Positions 8,452 to 18,091 of a DNA stretch of 64,000 nucleotides are shown here, in pieces. Position 1 is the first letter of the stretch. Each line of letters begins with the position of its first letter. Origin of the DNA: Limnobacter sp. Its GTDB lineage: Bacteria; Pseudomonadota; Gammaproteobacteria; Burkholderiales; Burkholderiaceae_B. A program made the position numbers and the translations under genes. The stretch covers positions 467,519-531,518 of the forward strand of contig JARWZZ010000007.1 of NCBI GenBank assembly GCA_029866125.1. The letters are read 5' to 3'. The notes beneath the pieces were generated by a model. That model searched no databases. It saw nothing but the letters and a program-made list of their open reading frames with translations, and was not told the origin of the DNA.

Positions 8452-9747
8452 TTAGAGTTTGGTGCTTTGCTCTTGAACAATTTGCCAGCGGGTACCAATC
8501 TTCTTCCAATACTGTTCTTTGTGAACTTGCCCAAACTGGGCATCATTTTGCTCGAAAGACACCAGCATCATGTCGTCAGGGCTGGGGTACTTCACCACGG
8601 ACACTTCTTCAATTTTGACTTTACCCAAACCTTTGGGGATTTGAGGCAGTTGGTTGCGCCACTCGGTGAGCTGCATGCCGTCAATGACCACCTCGGCAGA
8701 ATAATGGCGCATTGCGGTTTGCAGGCTGGACTCCAAATCGTCACGCCATGCTTTGACCATTTTGAGGGCGGCTTGGCGTTGGCCTTTCCACAACTCAACA
8801 GGCACGAAGTCCAAGTTTTCTGAAATGATGACTTGGGTGCTGCCAATGTCGACGAAGTCTTTCAGGGCCAACAAGTCTTGGTTGGCCAACACCACGCAGC
8901 CATCGCTGTCACGCGGTGGGCGGCTTGCATATTTGGCGGGCATGCCATGCAACCAAATGCCGTAGCCTGTTTTGCCGTGGCGTTTGTCCCAGCTGTTGGG
9001 GTAGTTGATCGGCAAAGCCATGGGGCCGTAGAAGTCGGTTAACTTCTCTTTGGGTAGTAGCTCGGTAATTCGATAAACCCCAATCGGGGTTTTTTTGTCG
9101 CCTTCGCGCTCCTTGACTGCGCCCAGTTTGCCTTGGGACACATAAAAATCGGTCACCAAGCGGGGGTGCGGAAAACTGTTTTCGTACAAAAACAAGCGTG
9201 AGCGGCCTGTGTCCACCAAAATAATGTACTTTTGGTCGCGATTTAAAACCATCAACTCGCTGGGCAGCAGGTCCTTTTTAGGGCGGTCTTTGACGGCTTT
9301 GAACCGGGCATAGGCCTCGTCACGCAACTTTTCAAGGTCGTCTTTTTTGGCGGAAGGCAAATTGGGTATATCGCCAATTTGCTTGATAATTCGCCCCGAT
9401 TTCATGGACAAAATATCACCGCGAAGCAGGTGGGCCACTTTGAAGTTTGGAAACTCCTTGAGCAGCGCATCGGTGCTTTTCAAGGCTTCATCCAATTTGT
9501 GTTCCGCCAAGGCTTTGTAAATGTCTTCCACGGCGGTGTCAATCACCGGTTTGTAGCCTTGCCGGTCAAAAAAACTGCCGGACATGGAAAGTGGCCTTGC
9601 GTTGGGGTCACGCATGGCCACGGAATCCATTAAAAAGTCAGCTTTGTAGCCTTTGGGCGCAAAACTAGGCGCAGCAAGACCCATCCACAATACAAACGGG
9701 ATGCTTAATTTAAAGGCAACAACAAACCACTTTTTCAAGCTACTCAT
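8452..9747 (-). CDS. L,D-transpeptidase (YkuD family) with C-terminal Cds6-like domain
   Basis: About 431 residues. An N-terminal hydrophobic segment (FKLSIPFVLWMGLAAPSFA) is followed by a helical region and then a YkuD domain at about 175-310. The YkuD domain begins ILVDTGRSRLFLYEN and carries the catalytic signature HGMP...SDGCVVL, in which Cys attacks the peptide stem of murein. Such enzymes make 3-3 crosslinks, attach proteins or edit peptidoglycan in the periplasm. The last 100 residues (MVKAWRDDLESSLQ to WQIVQEQSTKL) resemble the NTF2-like domain at the end of the neighbouring TPR protein. An alternative GTG start lies at 9756; neither start has a strong ribosome-binding site. It starts 22 bases after that TPR gene and is probably co-transcribed. 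Confidence 0.88.
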   Translation of the reverse strand: MSSLKKWFVVAFKLSIPFVLWMGLAAPSFAPKGYKADFLMDSVAMRDPNARPLSMSGSFFDRQGYKPVIDTAVEDIYKALAEHKLDEALKSTDALLKEFPNFKVAHLLRGDILSMKSGRIIKQIGDIPNLPSAKKDDLEKLRDEAYARFKAVKDRPKKDLLPSELMVLNRDQKYIILVDTGRSRLFLYENSFPHPRLVTDFYVSQGKLGAVKEREGDKKTPIGVYRITELLPKEKLTDFYGPMALPINYPNSWDKRHGKTGYGIWLHGMPAKYASRPPRDSDGCVVLANQDLLALKDFVDIGSTQVIISENLDFVPVELWKGQRQAALKMVKAWRDDLESSLQTAMRHYSAEVVIDGMQLTEWRNQLPQIPKGLGKVKIEEVSVVKYPSPDDMMLVSFEQNDAQFGQVHKEQYWKKIGTRWQIVQEQSTKL

Positions 9748-9769
9748 AGAACGCACTACTCACTTGATC

Positions 9770-11029
9770 TCAATTGGCCACACGTTCTTCGACAATTCTC
9801 CAAGTGCCTCCTTCAAACTTCATGTCCAGTATTTTGTTGGATACGTTGTTGAGTTTGTCAGAGAAATAACTTTGCTTGAACTTGACAGACGCTGTGTTGC
9901 CATTAACCGTGATAACTGGGTTGTCTACCACCACCCGAATGGTGTCTTTTCCTACAATGCGTTTTTCGCGCTGCTCTTCCCAAGCATTTCTGCCCATGCC
10001 ACGAGGCGGGTTAAATTCCTGGCTGTAAGTACCCAAGTACCTATTGATGTCCTGTTCAGACCAAGCCTTCGCCCAGCCTTCCACGGCCGCCAATACCGCA
10101 CGATCGTCCCCGCCCGCAGCTTGTTTTGACACCACCTTGGGCGGTTCAATACTAGCAGTTCTGGTGGGTTGGCTGATGGTTGGTTTGGGTGTGCTTACCA
10201 CCGGTGCCATACCTGCAGCCATGGCGGTGGTTGCCGCAGTGGCTGCCGCAGTGGCTGCTGCCACAACCGGCGCGCTGGCTTTGGGAATGTCAACCTTGGC
10301 CGGTGCTGGGGCAGGGCTAGGCACAGGTGCCGGCGCAATGGTGGGGGCCGCTGTTGGAGCCACTGTTGGGGCTGATGTAGGTGCAGCAGTTGGTGCTGCA
10401 GTGGGCGCGGCCTTCAACGGCGCTGTAGCAACAACGACGGGCGCTGTTGAAGCGGCCACGACAGAAGGTTTGCCGCCAATCAGGTCGCGCACCATGGACA
10501 ATTTGGTTTTGGCCGTTGTGTTGCGGCCATCCAATTGCAGTGCCTTGTCATACGACTGGCTTGCCAGCTTGGCGTACACATCGCCTAGGTTTTCATAGGC
10601 TGTGGCATAGCTGGGGTGTGTGCGAATGGCCATTTCAAGCGATTCACGGGCTTTTTCGTAATCACCACGGCCTGCATACAACACGGCCAGGTTGTTGTAG
10701 GGCTCTGGCAGCTCTGGGTAATCCTCAGTCAATTTGGTAAAAACAACAATCGCATCGTTTTGCTGATTCTTTTCAGTCAGGATCAAGCCTTTCAAAAAGC
10801 GCATTTGCGGGTCTTTGGGGCGGCTGGCCAAAAATGCATCGGCCCGCGCAAGTGCTTGATCAAAATTGTTCTGCTGAATCAAGCGAGAAACTTCGTTAGC
10901 CTCATCAGCAAAACCCATTTGTGGGTTGCTGGCTACAAATGCGATGCCCAGAGCAACAGCCACGGTGAATTTCACAGGCGTGTTCAGGCGGAAAGCGGAC
11001 TGGATCATTGTTTTTAGTGTGGACTGCAT
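9770..11029 (-). CDS. Exported TPR protein with Ala/Pro-rich linker and C-terminal Cds6/NTF2-like domain
   Basis: 419 residues: a signal peptide (to about 41, ending MGFADEA), TPR repeats (about 45-165, for example EPYNNLAVLYAGRGDYEKAR and TAYENLGDVYAK), a low-complexity linker of repeated APTAAPT units (about 185-295), and a C-terminal domain (about 305-419, AWSEQDINRYLGTYS to WRIVEERVAN). The C-terminal domain is of the type found at the end of some L,D-transpeptidase systems. The downstream L,D-transpeptidase gene carries a related domain, so the protein probably scaffolds or recruits cell-wall enzymes in the periplasm; that role is inferred. The linker DNA is repetitive (10330-10440). Confidence 0.8.
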   Translation of the reverse strand: MQSTLKTMIQSAFRLNTPVKFTVAVALGIAFVASNPQMGFADEANEVSRLIQQNNFDQALARADAFLASRPKDPQMRFLKGLILTEKNQQNDAIVVFTKLTEDYPELPEPYNNLAVLYAGRGDYEKARESLEMAIRTHPSYATAYENLGDVYAKLASQSYDKALQLDGRNTTAKTKLSMVRDLIGGKPSVVAASTAPVVVATAPLKAAPTAAPTAAPTSAPTVAPTAAPTIAPAPVPSPAPAPAKVDIPKASAPVVAAATAAATAATTAMAAGMAPVVSTPKPTISQPTRTASIEPPKVVSKQAAGGDDRAVLAAVEGWAKAWSEQDINRYLGTYSQEFNPPRGMGRNAWEEQREKRIVGKDTIRVVVDNPVITVNGNTASVKFKQSYFSDKLNNVSNKILDMKFEGGTWRIVEERVAN

Positions 11030-11186
11030 GCGCGGAGCCTTTTGCGTGTTGCCAATTCAGGAGGTATCTAAATGATATACTTCATCCCAATTGTATCAAG
11101 CCCTTCCTGTAGGTTAGTGCGACAACCCCACTTCGAAGCGGTTTGAATTCTTTCGGTGGCTTTTACGCCCTAAATATCATTAACAC

Positions 11187-12590
11187 ATGAAATCAACTTT
11201 CCAAATTTACAACTCACTGGCCCGCCAGAAGCAGGTCTTCAACACTTTGACCCCTGGAAAGGTTGGCATGTATGTGTGCGGCATGACAGTGTACGACTTC
11301 TGTCATTTGGGCCACGCACGCGTCATGGTTGTTTTTGATTTGTTGCGTAAATGGTTACGTAGTCAAGGTTACGACGTGACTTACGTGCGCAACATCACCG
11401 ATATTGATGACAAAATCATTCGCCGTGCAGTTGAAAACGGCGAATCCATACGCAGCCTGACTGATCGCTTTATTGCGGCCATGCATGAAGACGCAGATGC
11501 CCTAGGCATTGAAAGGCCTGACTTTGAGCCTCGCGCCACTGAATACGTGGAAGAAATGAAAACCATGATTCACCAACTGATGGACAAGCGCTTGGCTTAT
11601 CGGTCTGAATCGGGTGATGTCAATTACTCTGTACGCGCTTTCCCCGGCTATGGCCGATTGTCCGGTAAAAGTTTGGACGAGCTTCGAGCCGGTGAGCGGG
11701 TGGATGTGTCCGACAACAAGCAAGACCCATTGGACTTCGTGCTGTGGAAAAGCGCCAAAGCCGAGGAGCCTGACGATGCCAAGTGGGAAGCCGATTTTGG
11801 CGTGGGCCGCCCCGGTTGGCACATCGAATGTTCAGCCATGAGTTGCAAACTGTTGGGCAACACTTTTGACATTCATGGCGGTGGGGCTGATTTGCAGTTC
11901 CCGCACCATGAAAATGAAATCGCCCAAAGCGTAGGCGCCACCGGCGAGAATTTTGCCAGTTATTGGATGCACAACGGGTTTGTGCGGGTGGAGAAAAACG
12001 GCGTTGAAGAGAAGATGTCCAAGTCGCTGAACAACTTTTTTACCATTCGCGACATCCTCAAGCATTATGACCCTGAAGTAGTTCGCTTCTTTATTTTGCG
12101 CGCCCAATACCGCAGTCCCCTGAATTATTCCGATGACCACCTGGACGATGCCAAGCAGGCTTTGACTCGCTTGTACAAAGCCGTGGGTGACGCGCAAGCT
12201 GTGGGCGAAATTGACTGGTCTGCCGATTTTGAGTCCCGCTTTGCCGCCGCAATGAACGACGACATCAACACGCCGGTGGCTGTGTCCGTGTTATTTGACA
12301 TGGCTTCTGAAGTGAATCGATCCAACAGCCTTGAGCTTGCCTCCCGCTTGAAAGCTTTGGCTGGAGTGCTGGGTATTTTGGGCCGCAAGGGTGATGAGTT
12401 TTTAAAGGCTGAAGTGGCAGGCGCTGAAGGTTTGACTGAGGCTGAAATTTTGGTGCTGATCGACGCACGTGCCCAAGCCAAAAAAGACCGTGACTTTGCC
12501 CGTGCAGATGCTGTGCGTACTGAGTTGCTTGAAAAGGGTGTTGTGCTGGAAGACATTCGAGGCGGCGGCACGGAATGGCGAAGGGCTTAA
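11187..12590 (+). CDS. cysS: Cysteinyl-tRNA synthetase
   Basis: 467 residues, standard length. It charges tRNA-Cys with cysteine. The class I signatures are HLGHARV (HIGH type) and KMSKSL. The zinc ligands of the family are seen in the CGMTVYDF segment, the HIECSAMS segment and the [15 protein letters not shown] segment. The ATG at 11187 begins the conserved N-terminus STFQIYNSL. It is divergently arranged to the TPR/L,D-transpeptidase operon across 157 bases and is the first gene of a plus-strand run with alkA, accA and tilS. Confidence 0.97.
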   Translation: MKSTFQIYNSLARQKQVFNTLTPGKVGMYVCGMTVYDFCHLGHARVMVVFDLLRKWLRSQGYDVTYVRNITDIDDKIIRRAVENGESIRSLTDRFIAAMHEDADALGIERPDFEPRATEYVEEMKTMIHQLMDKRLAYRSESGDVNYSVRAFPGYGRLSGKSLDELRAGERVDVSDNKQDPLDFVLWKSAKAEEPDDAKWEADFGVGRPGWHIECSAMSCKLLGNTFDIHGGGADLQFPHHENEIAQSVGATGENFASYWMHNGFVRVEKNGVEEKMSKSLNNFFTIRDILKHYDPEVVRFFILRAQYRSPLNYSDDHLDDAKQALTRLYKAVGDAQAVGEIDWSADFESRFAAAMNDDINTPVAVSVLFDMASEVNRSNSLELASRLKALAGVLGILGRKGDEFLKAEVAGAEGLTEAEILVLIDARAQAKKDRDFARADAVRTELLEKGVVLEDIRGGGTEWRRA

Positions 12591-13282
12591 AGGCTACTGG
12601 CGCCCCCCGCGTGCATTCGGTAGACCCTGAAGCGCCACACTACTGGCAGCAGGGTTGCGAAGCGTTGGGTGAAGTTCACCCCCGATGGGCAGAACTGATA
12701 GCGATGTACCCAGACCGGGCTATTCGCACCCGGGGCGCACCGTTTGAAACCTTGTTGAGGTCTTTGATTGGGCAACAAATTTCAGTCAAAGCGGCTGATG
12801 CAGTGTGGGGCAGGTTTGTGGCCTTGGCCGATCAGCAGGGGTGTTGTAAAAAAGATGCCTCCGGTGAGGTGTTTCAAAGTCAGTGTTTACTCAGCCTTTC
12901 CGATGAGTCGCTTCGCGCAGTCGGTTTGTCAGGCCAAAAAGTGAAGTATGTCAAAGCCTTGGCGCAGTTTGAGCAATTGGGTGGTTTGGCGCATGCAGTG
13001 TTGGATGCGATGGATGACGAGGCTTGCTCCAAGCATTTGTGCCAAGTCAAAGGCATAGGCCCTTGGACTGCGCAGATGTTTTTGATGTTTTGTTTGCGCC
13101 GGCCTGATGTGTGGCCGGTGGATGATATTGGTGTGCAGCGTGGAATAGGGCGTCAGTTTTTTGATGGGGCTGCAATCAGCGCCAAAGAAGCTCTACAATT
13201 CGGTGAAAAATTACGACCATGGCGAACGGTTGCTGCTTGGTATTTGTGGCGCAGCTTGGACCCGGGAGTCGTTGACTACTAA
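12575..13282 (+). CDS. DNA-3-methyladenine glycosylase, HhH-GPD family (AlkA-like)
   Basis: 235 residues. It excises alkylated bases in base-excision repair. The helix-hairpin-helix ([15 protein letters not shown]) is followed by the GPD loop [11 protein letters not shown], whose second Asp is the expected catalytic residue. An upstream helix with [20 protein letters not shown] is typical. The gene begins inside the end of cysS (16-base overlap), with a purine-rich site (GAGGCGG) just upstream, which indicates translational coupling. accA starts nine bases after its stop. It lacks the N-terminal half of E. coli AlkA, as many bacterial short forms do. Confidence 0.9.
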   Translation: MAKGLKATGAPRVHSVDPEAPHYWQQGCEALGEVHPRWAELIAMYPDRAIRTRGAPFETLLRSLIGQQISVKAADAVWGRFVALADQQGCCKKDASGEVFQSQCLLSLSDESLRAVGLSGQKVKYVKALAQFEQLGGLAHAVLDAMDDEACSKHLCQVKGIGPWTAQMFLMFCLRRPDVWPVDDIGVQRGIGRQFFDGAAISAKEALQFGEKLRPWRTVAAWYLWRSLDPGVVDY

Positions 13283-13291
13283 GAGAACCTC

Positions 13292-14254
13292 ATGAAGCAA
13301 ACCTTTTTGGAATTTGAAGCACCCATTGCAGAACTTCAAGGAAAAATTGAAGAATTGCGACTGGTGCAAGACGGCTCGGCCGTTGACTTGAATGAAGAAA
13401 TCAAGCGACTGGAAGCCAAATGTGACAGCTTGACCAAAGATTTATACGCCAAACTCAATTCATGGCAGGTGTCCCAAGTGGCACGACACCCACAGCGCCC
13501 GTACACGCTTGATTACATTGAGCATGCTTTCACTGATTTTCATGAAATGCATGGCGACCGCCATTTTGCGGATGACGCAGCCATTGTGGGCGGCTTAGCC
13601 CGTTTGGATGGTGATTCCGTGATGGTAATTGGTCACCAAAAAGGCCGGGATGTGAAAGAGCGCACACGCCGAAACTTTGGCATGTGTCGTCCTGAGGGTT
13701 ACCGCAAAGCCCTGCGCTTGATGAAAACTGCAGAAAAATTTGGCATTCCAATTGTGACACTGGTGGACACCCCAGGCGCTTACCCTGGCATTGATGCAGA
13801 AGAGCGGGGGCAGTCCGAGGCAATTGGTCGCAACCTGATTGAGATGGCTCAAATTGAAGTGCCCATTGTCAGCGCCATTATTGGCGAGGGTGGTTCAGGA
13901 GGTGCTTTGGCTTTGGCAGTGGCAGATCACGTCATCATGCTGCAATATTCCACATACTCTGTAATTTCTCCCGAAGGTTGTGCTTCTATTTTGTGGCGCA
14001 GTGCAGACAAAGCACCAGACGCTGCTGAGGCATTGGGTATTACAGCCAAGCGCCTTCAGCAGTTGGGCCTGATTCAAGAAATTGTGGGCGAAAGCTTCGG
14101 CGGCGCGCACCGCAACCCGAAGGAAACCGCGCTAAACCTGAAATCCTCCATCAAAGCCTCGCTGAATCACTTAAAAGCTTACAAAGTCAAAACTTTGCTG
14201 GATTCCCGTCATGACCGTTTGATGGGCTACGGGCATTACAAGGTGGTGGCATAA
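13292..14254 (+). CDS. accA: Acetyl-CoA carboxylase carboxyltransferase subunit alpha
   Basis: 320 residues, family length. With AccD it transfers carboxyl from carboxybiotin to acetyl-CoA, forming malonyl-CoA, the first step of fatty-acid synthesis. Typical segments are the N-terminal helix [74 protein letters not shown] and [13 protein letters not shown]. It sits between alkA (nine bases) and tilS (35 bases), a common Burkholderiales order. The lysC gene that often follows tilS in relatives is not found here. Confidence 0.97.
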   Translation: MKQTFLEFEAPIAELQGKIEELRLVQDGSAVDLNEEIKRLEAKCDSLTKDLYAKLNSWQVSQVARHPQRPYTLDYIEHAFTDFHEMHGDRHFADDAAIVGGLARLDGDSVMVIGHQKGRDVKERTRRNFGMCRPEGYRKALRLMKTAEKFGIPIVTLVDTPGAYPGIDAEERGQSEAIGRNLIEMAQIEVPIVSAIIGEGGSGGALALAVADHVIMLQYSTYSVISPEGCASILWRSADKAPDAAEALGITAKRLQQLGLIQEIVGESFGGAHRNPKETALNLKSSIKASLNHLKAYKVKTLLDSRHDRLMGYGHYKVVA

Positions 14255-14289
14255 GGCTTGTTGAAGGCGGCCGGGGGCAAAGGGGTATC

Positions 14290-15279
14290 ATGCGGGCTGC
14301 ATTTGACACCATCAAGCAGGCTGTCGAGTCCTTTGTTGTGACTCGGCACAACCCCAGCCCCAAGCCGTTTGCCTTGGCCTACTCGGGTGGTGCCGACTCG
14401 ACTGCGCTGCTGCATGCTTGCCATGAATTGTCGTCCAAATTGGGACTGACCTTCCATGTGGTTCATGTCAATCATGGCTTACAAAAACCGGCTGATGATT
14501 GGCAAGCACAGTGCGGGCAAATTGCCCAACAACTGGGTTTGCCTTTTCAGGCTTTGCCTGTAAGCGTGAATTTGCAATCTGGCGATGGGCTTGAAGCCGC
14601 TGCGCGAAATGCCCGTTACGAAGCCATCGCAGATTGGATGCAATCCATCGGTTTAACTGAGTTGTGGACTGCCCACCATGCCGACGACCAGTTAGAAACC
14701 GTGCTGTTGCAGTTGTTCAGGGGCTCTGGGTTTCGCGGCTTGACGGGGATGGAGCCTGTGTCCGCTTGGCCTGTTTGCACCTACAAGTACCCATCATTAA
14801 AAATAGTCCGGCCCTTACTGGAAGTTAAACGCAGTCAGATTGATCAAGCGGTGGAGGAATGCGCGTTTGTGCATGTGACTGACCCCAGTAATCAAGATGA
14901 AAGCCTACGCCGCAACTGGGTTCGGCACACCTTGTTGCCACAACTTCAAACCCAATTCCCGCAAATGGAGGCTAGCCTTCATCGCTTGTCAGACTTCTTT
15001 AAAACCCATTTTAATGAGGTGGACGAGCGGGTGGCAGCGGCAATGCCCACTGTATCCACGTCCCATGGCCAACTGGATTTAATTGCATTTCGGGCGCTGG
15101 ATGCCGATTTGCGTCTTGAAGTGTTGCGCGCTTGGCTGCAGGCTCAAGGTGTGCGCTGCGGGTCTGATAAATTGATTGAATTGAACCGCCAACTGGATTT
15201 GGAAAAAGGTGGCATGCGGCAAGTGGCTAAAGGCTGGTCGCTGCAGGTGCAGCAGCACAAAGCCCGCTTAATCATGTAG
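14290..15279 (+). CDS. tilS: tRNA(Ile)-lysidine synthetase
   Basis: 329 residues. TilS converts the wobble cytidine of tRNA-Ile(CAU) into lysidine, so that AUA is read as Ile. The PP-loop SGGADSTALLHAC, VVHVNHGLQ, AARNARYEA and the TAHHADDQLETVLLQLFRG segment identify the N-terminal ATPase. The C-terminal part is shorter than that of E. coli TilS (432 residues), as in many betaproteobacteria. The ATG at 14290 is the first start that leaves the PP-loop intact. Upstream accA ends 35 bases before. Confidence 0.93.
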   Translation: MRAAFDTIKQAVESFVVTRHNPSPKPFALAYSGGADSTALLHACHELSSKLGLTFHVVHVNHGLQKPADDWQAQCGQIAQQLGLPFQALPVSVNLQSGDGLEAAARNARYEAIADWMQSIGLTELWTAHHADDQLETVLLQLFRGSGFRGLTGMEPVSAWPVCTYKYPSLKIVRPLLEVKRSQIDQAVEECAFVHVTDPSNQDESLRRNWVRHTLLPQLQTQFPQMEASLHRLSDFFKTHFNEVDERVAAAMPTVSTSHGQLDLIAFRALDADLRLEVLRAWLQAQGVRCGSDKLIELNRQLDLEKGGMRQVAKGWSLQVQQHKARLIM

Positions 15280-15321
15280 CTTGTATTGACATCAAATACC
15301 TATAAATCAAGGAAATTAAGT

Positions 15322-16239
15322 TTGAATTTCGACAACATCGACCCTGAATCCATTGCTGCTTGGCTAGAAGCCACGGGTCAATACAAAGTGCTGCGGAAAA
15401 TCGTGCAGCGCGACCATTTTGGTGGGCAAGTGGACCACCCCGTCAAAGTGTTGATTGTGGACACTGAAACCACCGGGCTGGAATTTGACTCGTCTGAAGT
15501 GATCGAGATGGGCGCCATTGCGATTGAAGTGGACCGCGACACCGGGGCGCTTGGGGCCGTGTTGGGTAGCTTTGGCGGTTTGGAGCAGCCCTCGGTGCCC
15601 ATTCCACCAGAAAGCACGGTCATACACGGCATTACAGATGAAATGGTCCGCGGCAAAAAATTTGATGAAGAGGCTTTCAAGCAATTGTGCGAAGGTGCTG
15701 AGCTTTTTATTGCCCACAACGCCGCGTTTGACAAACCCTTTGTGCTGGAGCGTTTCCCATGGCTGGAAGGCAGCATTTGGGCTTGTACATTTAAGGAATT
15801 GCCGCTGGATGAAGAAGGTTACTCTGGCAAAAAACTGGAGTATTTGTTGTCCGATTGCGGTTATTTTCACGGGGCACACCGTGCCGTGGAAGATTGCAAT
15901 GCCTTGGCCCATGTGTTGAATCAACCGCTAAAAACCTCGCACCGCATGCCCATGCAAGTGTTGTTTGAAAGTGCGAATGAGGCCATGTATGAAATTGCCG
16001 CAATCAACTCCCCATTCGAGAAAAAGGACGTGATGAAAGCCAAAGGGTTCCGCTGGAATTCCGAAGACCGGGTGTGGCAAATCGATGTTTTTGGTTTCGC
16101 CGAGGGCAAAGTCATCATCGAGTTTTTGCGCGAGCATGTGTACTGCACCACCGGAAAAATCAAGTTGGGCTTTCGCACCCGCAGTGGCGCGCAGCGTTAT
16201 TCCCGGACTGAAATCAAGCAACAGTTCAAGGATGTTTAG
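15322..16239 (+). CDS. DnaQ-like 3'-5' exonuclease (DEDDh) with extra C-terminal domain
   Basis: 305 residues from a TTG at 15322 that has AAGGA eight bases upstream. A TTG at 15286 is in frame but lacks a site. The exonuclease domain (about 40-210) shows motif I VDTETTGLEF, motif II AHNAAFDKPF and motif III HRAVEDCNALA, so it is the DEDDh type. Residues after about 220 form a separate domain containing KDVMKAKGFRWNSEDRVWQ, seen in other DnaQ-like proteins and perhaps substrate-binding. This is not the epsilon subunit by architecture; a role in repair or RNA processing is likely. The NERD helicase gene begins five bases downstream, so the pair is probably one operon. Confidence 0.85.
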   Translation: MNFDNIDPESIAAWLEATGQYKVLRKIVQRDHFGGQVDHPVKVLIVDTETTGLEFDSSEVIEMGAIAIEVDRDTGALGAVLGSFGGLEQPSVPIPPESTVIHGITDEMVRGKKFDEEAFKQLCEGAELFIAHNAAFDKPFVLERFPWLEGSIWACTFKELPLDEEGYSGKKLEYLLSDCGYFHGAHRAVEDCNALAHVLNQPLKTSHRMPMQVLFESANEAMYEIAAINSPFEKKDVMKAKGFRWNSEDRVWQIDVFGFAEGKVIIEFLREHVYCTTGKIKLGFRTRSGAQRYSRTEIKQQFKDV

Positions 16240-16244
16240 CCTGA

Positions 16245-18014
16245 ATGAGCGGCCCAATGACCAACCTCGTGAATAAGCCAAGCGCGAAAGCCCGAATATT
16301 TCCCTCCGACTGGAATAACCTTCCGGCTGAAGGCCTCTGGGGGCGCGAAGCGGACGCACTGCAAATTTTGGCAAATGGGCTAGGAGAGGGCTACACCGTT
16401 TACCACGGTATACACTGGACGCGGCTAGAACAGGGCTTGACCGTACTTGGCCGTATTCAGTTTCTGGTGCTTACACCCAGCGGGATGTTGGTGTTGATTG
16501 CCATGAAAACTGGAGTGGTCCGGGTTGAAAACGGGCGGCTCTATAAATCGCAACAACAATCACAACAACAATCACAACAACAAGCTAAACAGCCAGCCCA
16601 ACAGGTGGACCTACTTGAAGACCTGTTGGAGCAGGGCAGCGGCTTGGCTCGCCAGTTTTTTACGCAGCATCAAAAAACACTGCGCTTTGAGCCTTTGCTG
16701 TATTTTCCTGATTTTAAAGTGCGCGTGCTGGATGGTGTGGCCTTGCAAGCAAGGCGCGTGGTGGATGCCACTGCAAACCCAAGCCTTTGCGACATTATTC
16801 GGAAAATCAATGAGGCCACTTCAAAAGCCAGCCCACCCAGTGCGGGTGTTGATGCGAAGGAAATGCATCGTTTCCTAAGCAACTCCCTGGACTTGGTGCC
16901 TGAGGTTGGGGCCTTAAGCGAAGCGTCTGAACATTGGTTGACCCGCCTTACGCAGGGCCTGGAAGATTGGGTTGAACGGTTAAAATTTGAGCCTTTTAAA
17001 CTCAGGGTGCAAGGCACGGCGGGGTCGGGCAAGTCGCAATTGGCACTGAAAGAAATGGTGCAAAACCACAAAGCCAAAGCGCGTACTTTGTACGTGTGCT
17101 ACAACCGCCCTTTGGCGGCCCACATGGCTGGGGAGGTTCGCGGGCTGGACCTCATGGGCGCATCAGTTTTTAATTTTCATGCGCTGTGCGATCGGGTTTT
17201 GCGAGATGCCGGTCAACATGTGGATTTTTCACAAGCGGGGGCTTTTGATTCATTGGTTAGCCGTACTCGAGATTTACCCATCGACCGTCGCTGGATTTTC
17301 GATTCGATTGTGATTGATGAAGGTCAGGATTTCGAAGCTGAATGGCTGGAGGTTTTGCAGCGCTTCGGCCATGAACGAACCCGCTGGATTTGGCTGGAAG
17401 ACCCTGCACAAAACCTGTATGCAAAAACGCCTGTACAGCTACCAGCTTGGGTCACCTTGCAAGTGCCTTTGAATTATCGAAACCCCCAGCGCATTGTGGA
17501 GGCCTTGCAAAGCTACCAGCCCGCATTTGGATTGCTGAATGATGCCGAGTTTCAAGTGCAAGCCATGTGCCCGCTGGAGGGCTTTCCAGTTGAATACATC
17601 AGCTATGAAGAAGCACAAGGCCCGCTGGATGCCACTGCAAAAGCAATTACCGGGTGCTTGAAGCAAGGTTTCAGTCGCAACCAAATTGCACTGCTGACCT
17701 TGCGCGGGCACGAAAAGTCTCGAGTGCTGAAGGAAAAGCAACTTGGTCCTCATGCTCTGCGCCATTTCACTGGGCAATATGACGAGCAGGGCAACCCCGT
17801 TTTTACCGAGGGTGCCGTGTTGGCTGAATCCGTGTATCGCTTTAAAGGCCAATCGGCCCAAGCGGTGGTGGTTACCGAAGTTGAATTTGAAAGCTTTTCA
17901 GATTCGGACTACCGCAAGCTTTTTGTGGCAATGACTCGCGCCAAAATGTTGGTTGTTCTGGTGGGTGAAGCCCGTGTTTTGGAAAAACTCAAAGGTGGCA
18001 TTAAAGATGATTAG
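16245..18014 (+). CDS. NERD-domain-like SF1 helicase (UvrD/Rep superfamily)
   Basis: 589 residues. The N-terminal 120 residues look like a nuclease-related (NERD) domain (LPAEGLWGREADALQILA, GIHWTRLEQGLTVLGRIQFL). A Gln/Ser stretch (QQQSQQQSQQQ) follows at about 103-116. The helicase part has Walker A VQGTAGSGKSQLAL, motif Ia YVCYNRPLAAHM, Walker B SIVIDEGQDFEAEW, motif III LEDPAQNLY, motif IV LNYRNPQRIV, motif V VYRFKGQSAQAVVV and motif VI YRKLFVAMTRAKMLVVL. Such proteins are ATP-dependent DNA translocases; some act in repair, some in phage defence. It follows the DnaQ-like exonuclease by five bases. The start at 16245 could alternatively be the ATG at 16257. Confidence 0.85.
   Translation: MSGPMTNLVNKPSAKARIFPSDWNNLPAEGLWGREADALQILANGLGEGYTVYHGIHWTRLEQGLTVLGRIQFLVLTPSGMLVLIAMKTGVVRVENGRLYKSQQQSQQQSQQQAKQPAQQVDLLEDLLEQGSGLARQFFTQHQKTLRFEPLLYFPDFKVRVLDGVALQARRVVDATANPSLCDIIRKINEATSKASPPSAGVDAKEMHRFLSNSLDLVPEVGALSEASEHWLTRLTQGLEDWVERLKFEPFKLRVQGTAGSGKSQLALKEMVQNHKAKARTLYVCYNRPLAAHMAGEVRGLDLMGASVFNFHALCDRVLRDAGQHVDFSQAGAFDSLVSRTRDLPIDRRWIFDSIVIDEGQDFEAEWLEVLQRFGHERTRWIWLEDPAQNLYAKTPVQLPAWVTLQVPLNYRNPQRIVEALQSYQPAFGLLNDAEFQVQAMCPLEGFPVEYISYEEAQGPLDATAKAITGCLKQGFSRNQIALLTLRGHEKSRVLKEKQLGPHALRHFTGQYDEQGNPVFTEGAVLAESVYRFKGQSAQAVVVTEVEFESFSDSDYRKLFVAMTRAKMLVVLVGEARVLEKLKGGIKDD
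16551..16586 (+). repeat. Three tandem 12-base units encoding Gln-Gln-Gln-Ser/Ala
   Basis: Two exact copies of caacaacaatca and a third diverged copy (caacaacaagct) run in frame inside the NERD helicase gene. They encode a linker of Gln, Ser and Ala between the NERD-like and helicase domains. Copy changes would preserve the frame. Confidence 0.8.
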
Positions 18015-18091
18015 AAGCCTGCAGAAACTACCCCTTTAGAGTGACCAAAGGTGTATCTTTAGCAGAACTCAATCCACCACAAAGAATAAAA

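Noticed and set aside
10044-10598. 184-codon Ala/Gly-rich plus-strand frame opposite the TPR protein linker
   Set aside because: It is the antisense of the APTAAPT repeat. Repetitive G+C-rich DNA opens several frames by chance.
16551-16586. CAA-rich repeats as a CRISPR array
   Set aside because: Units are 12 bases, contiguous, in frame and without spacers.
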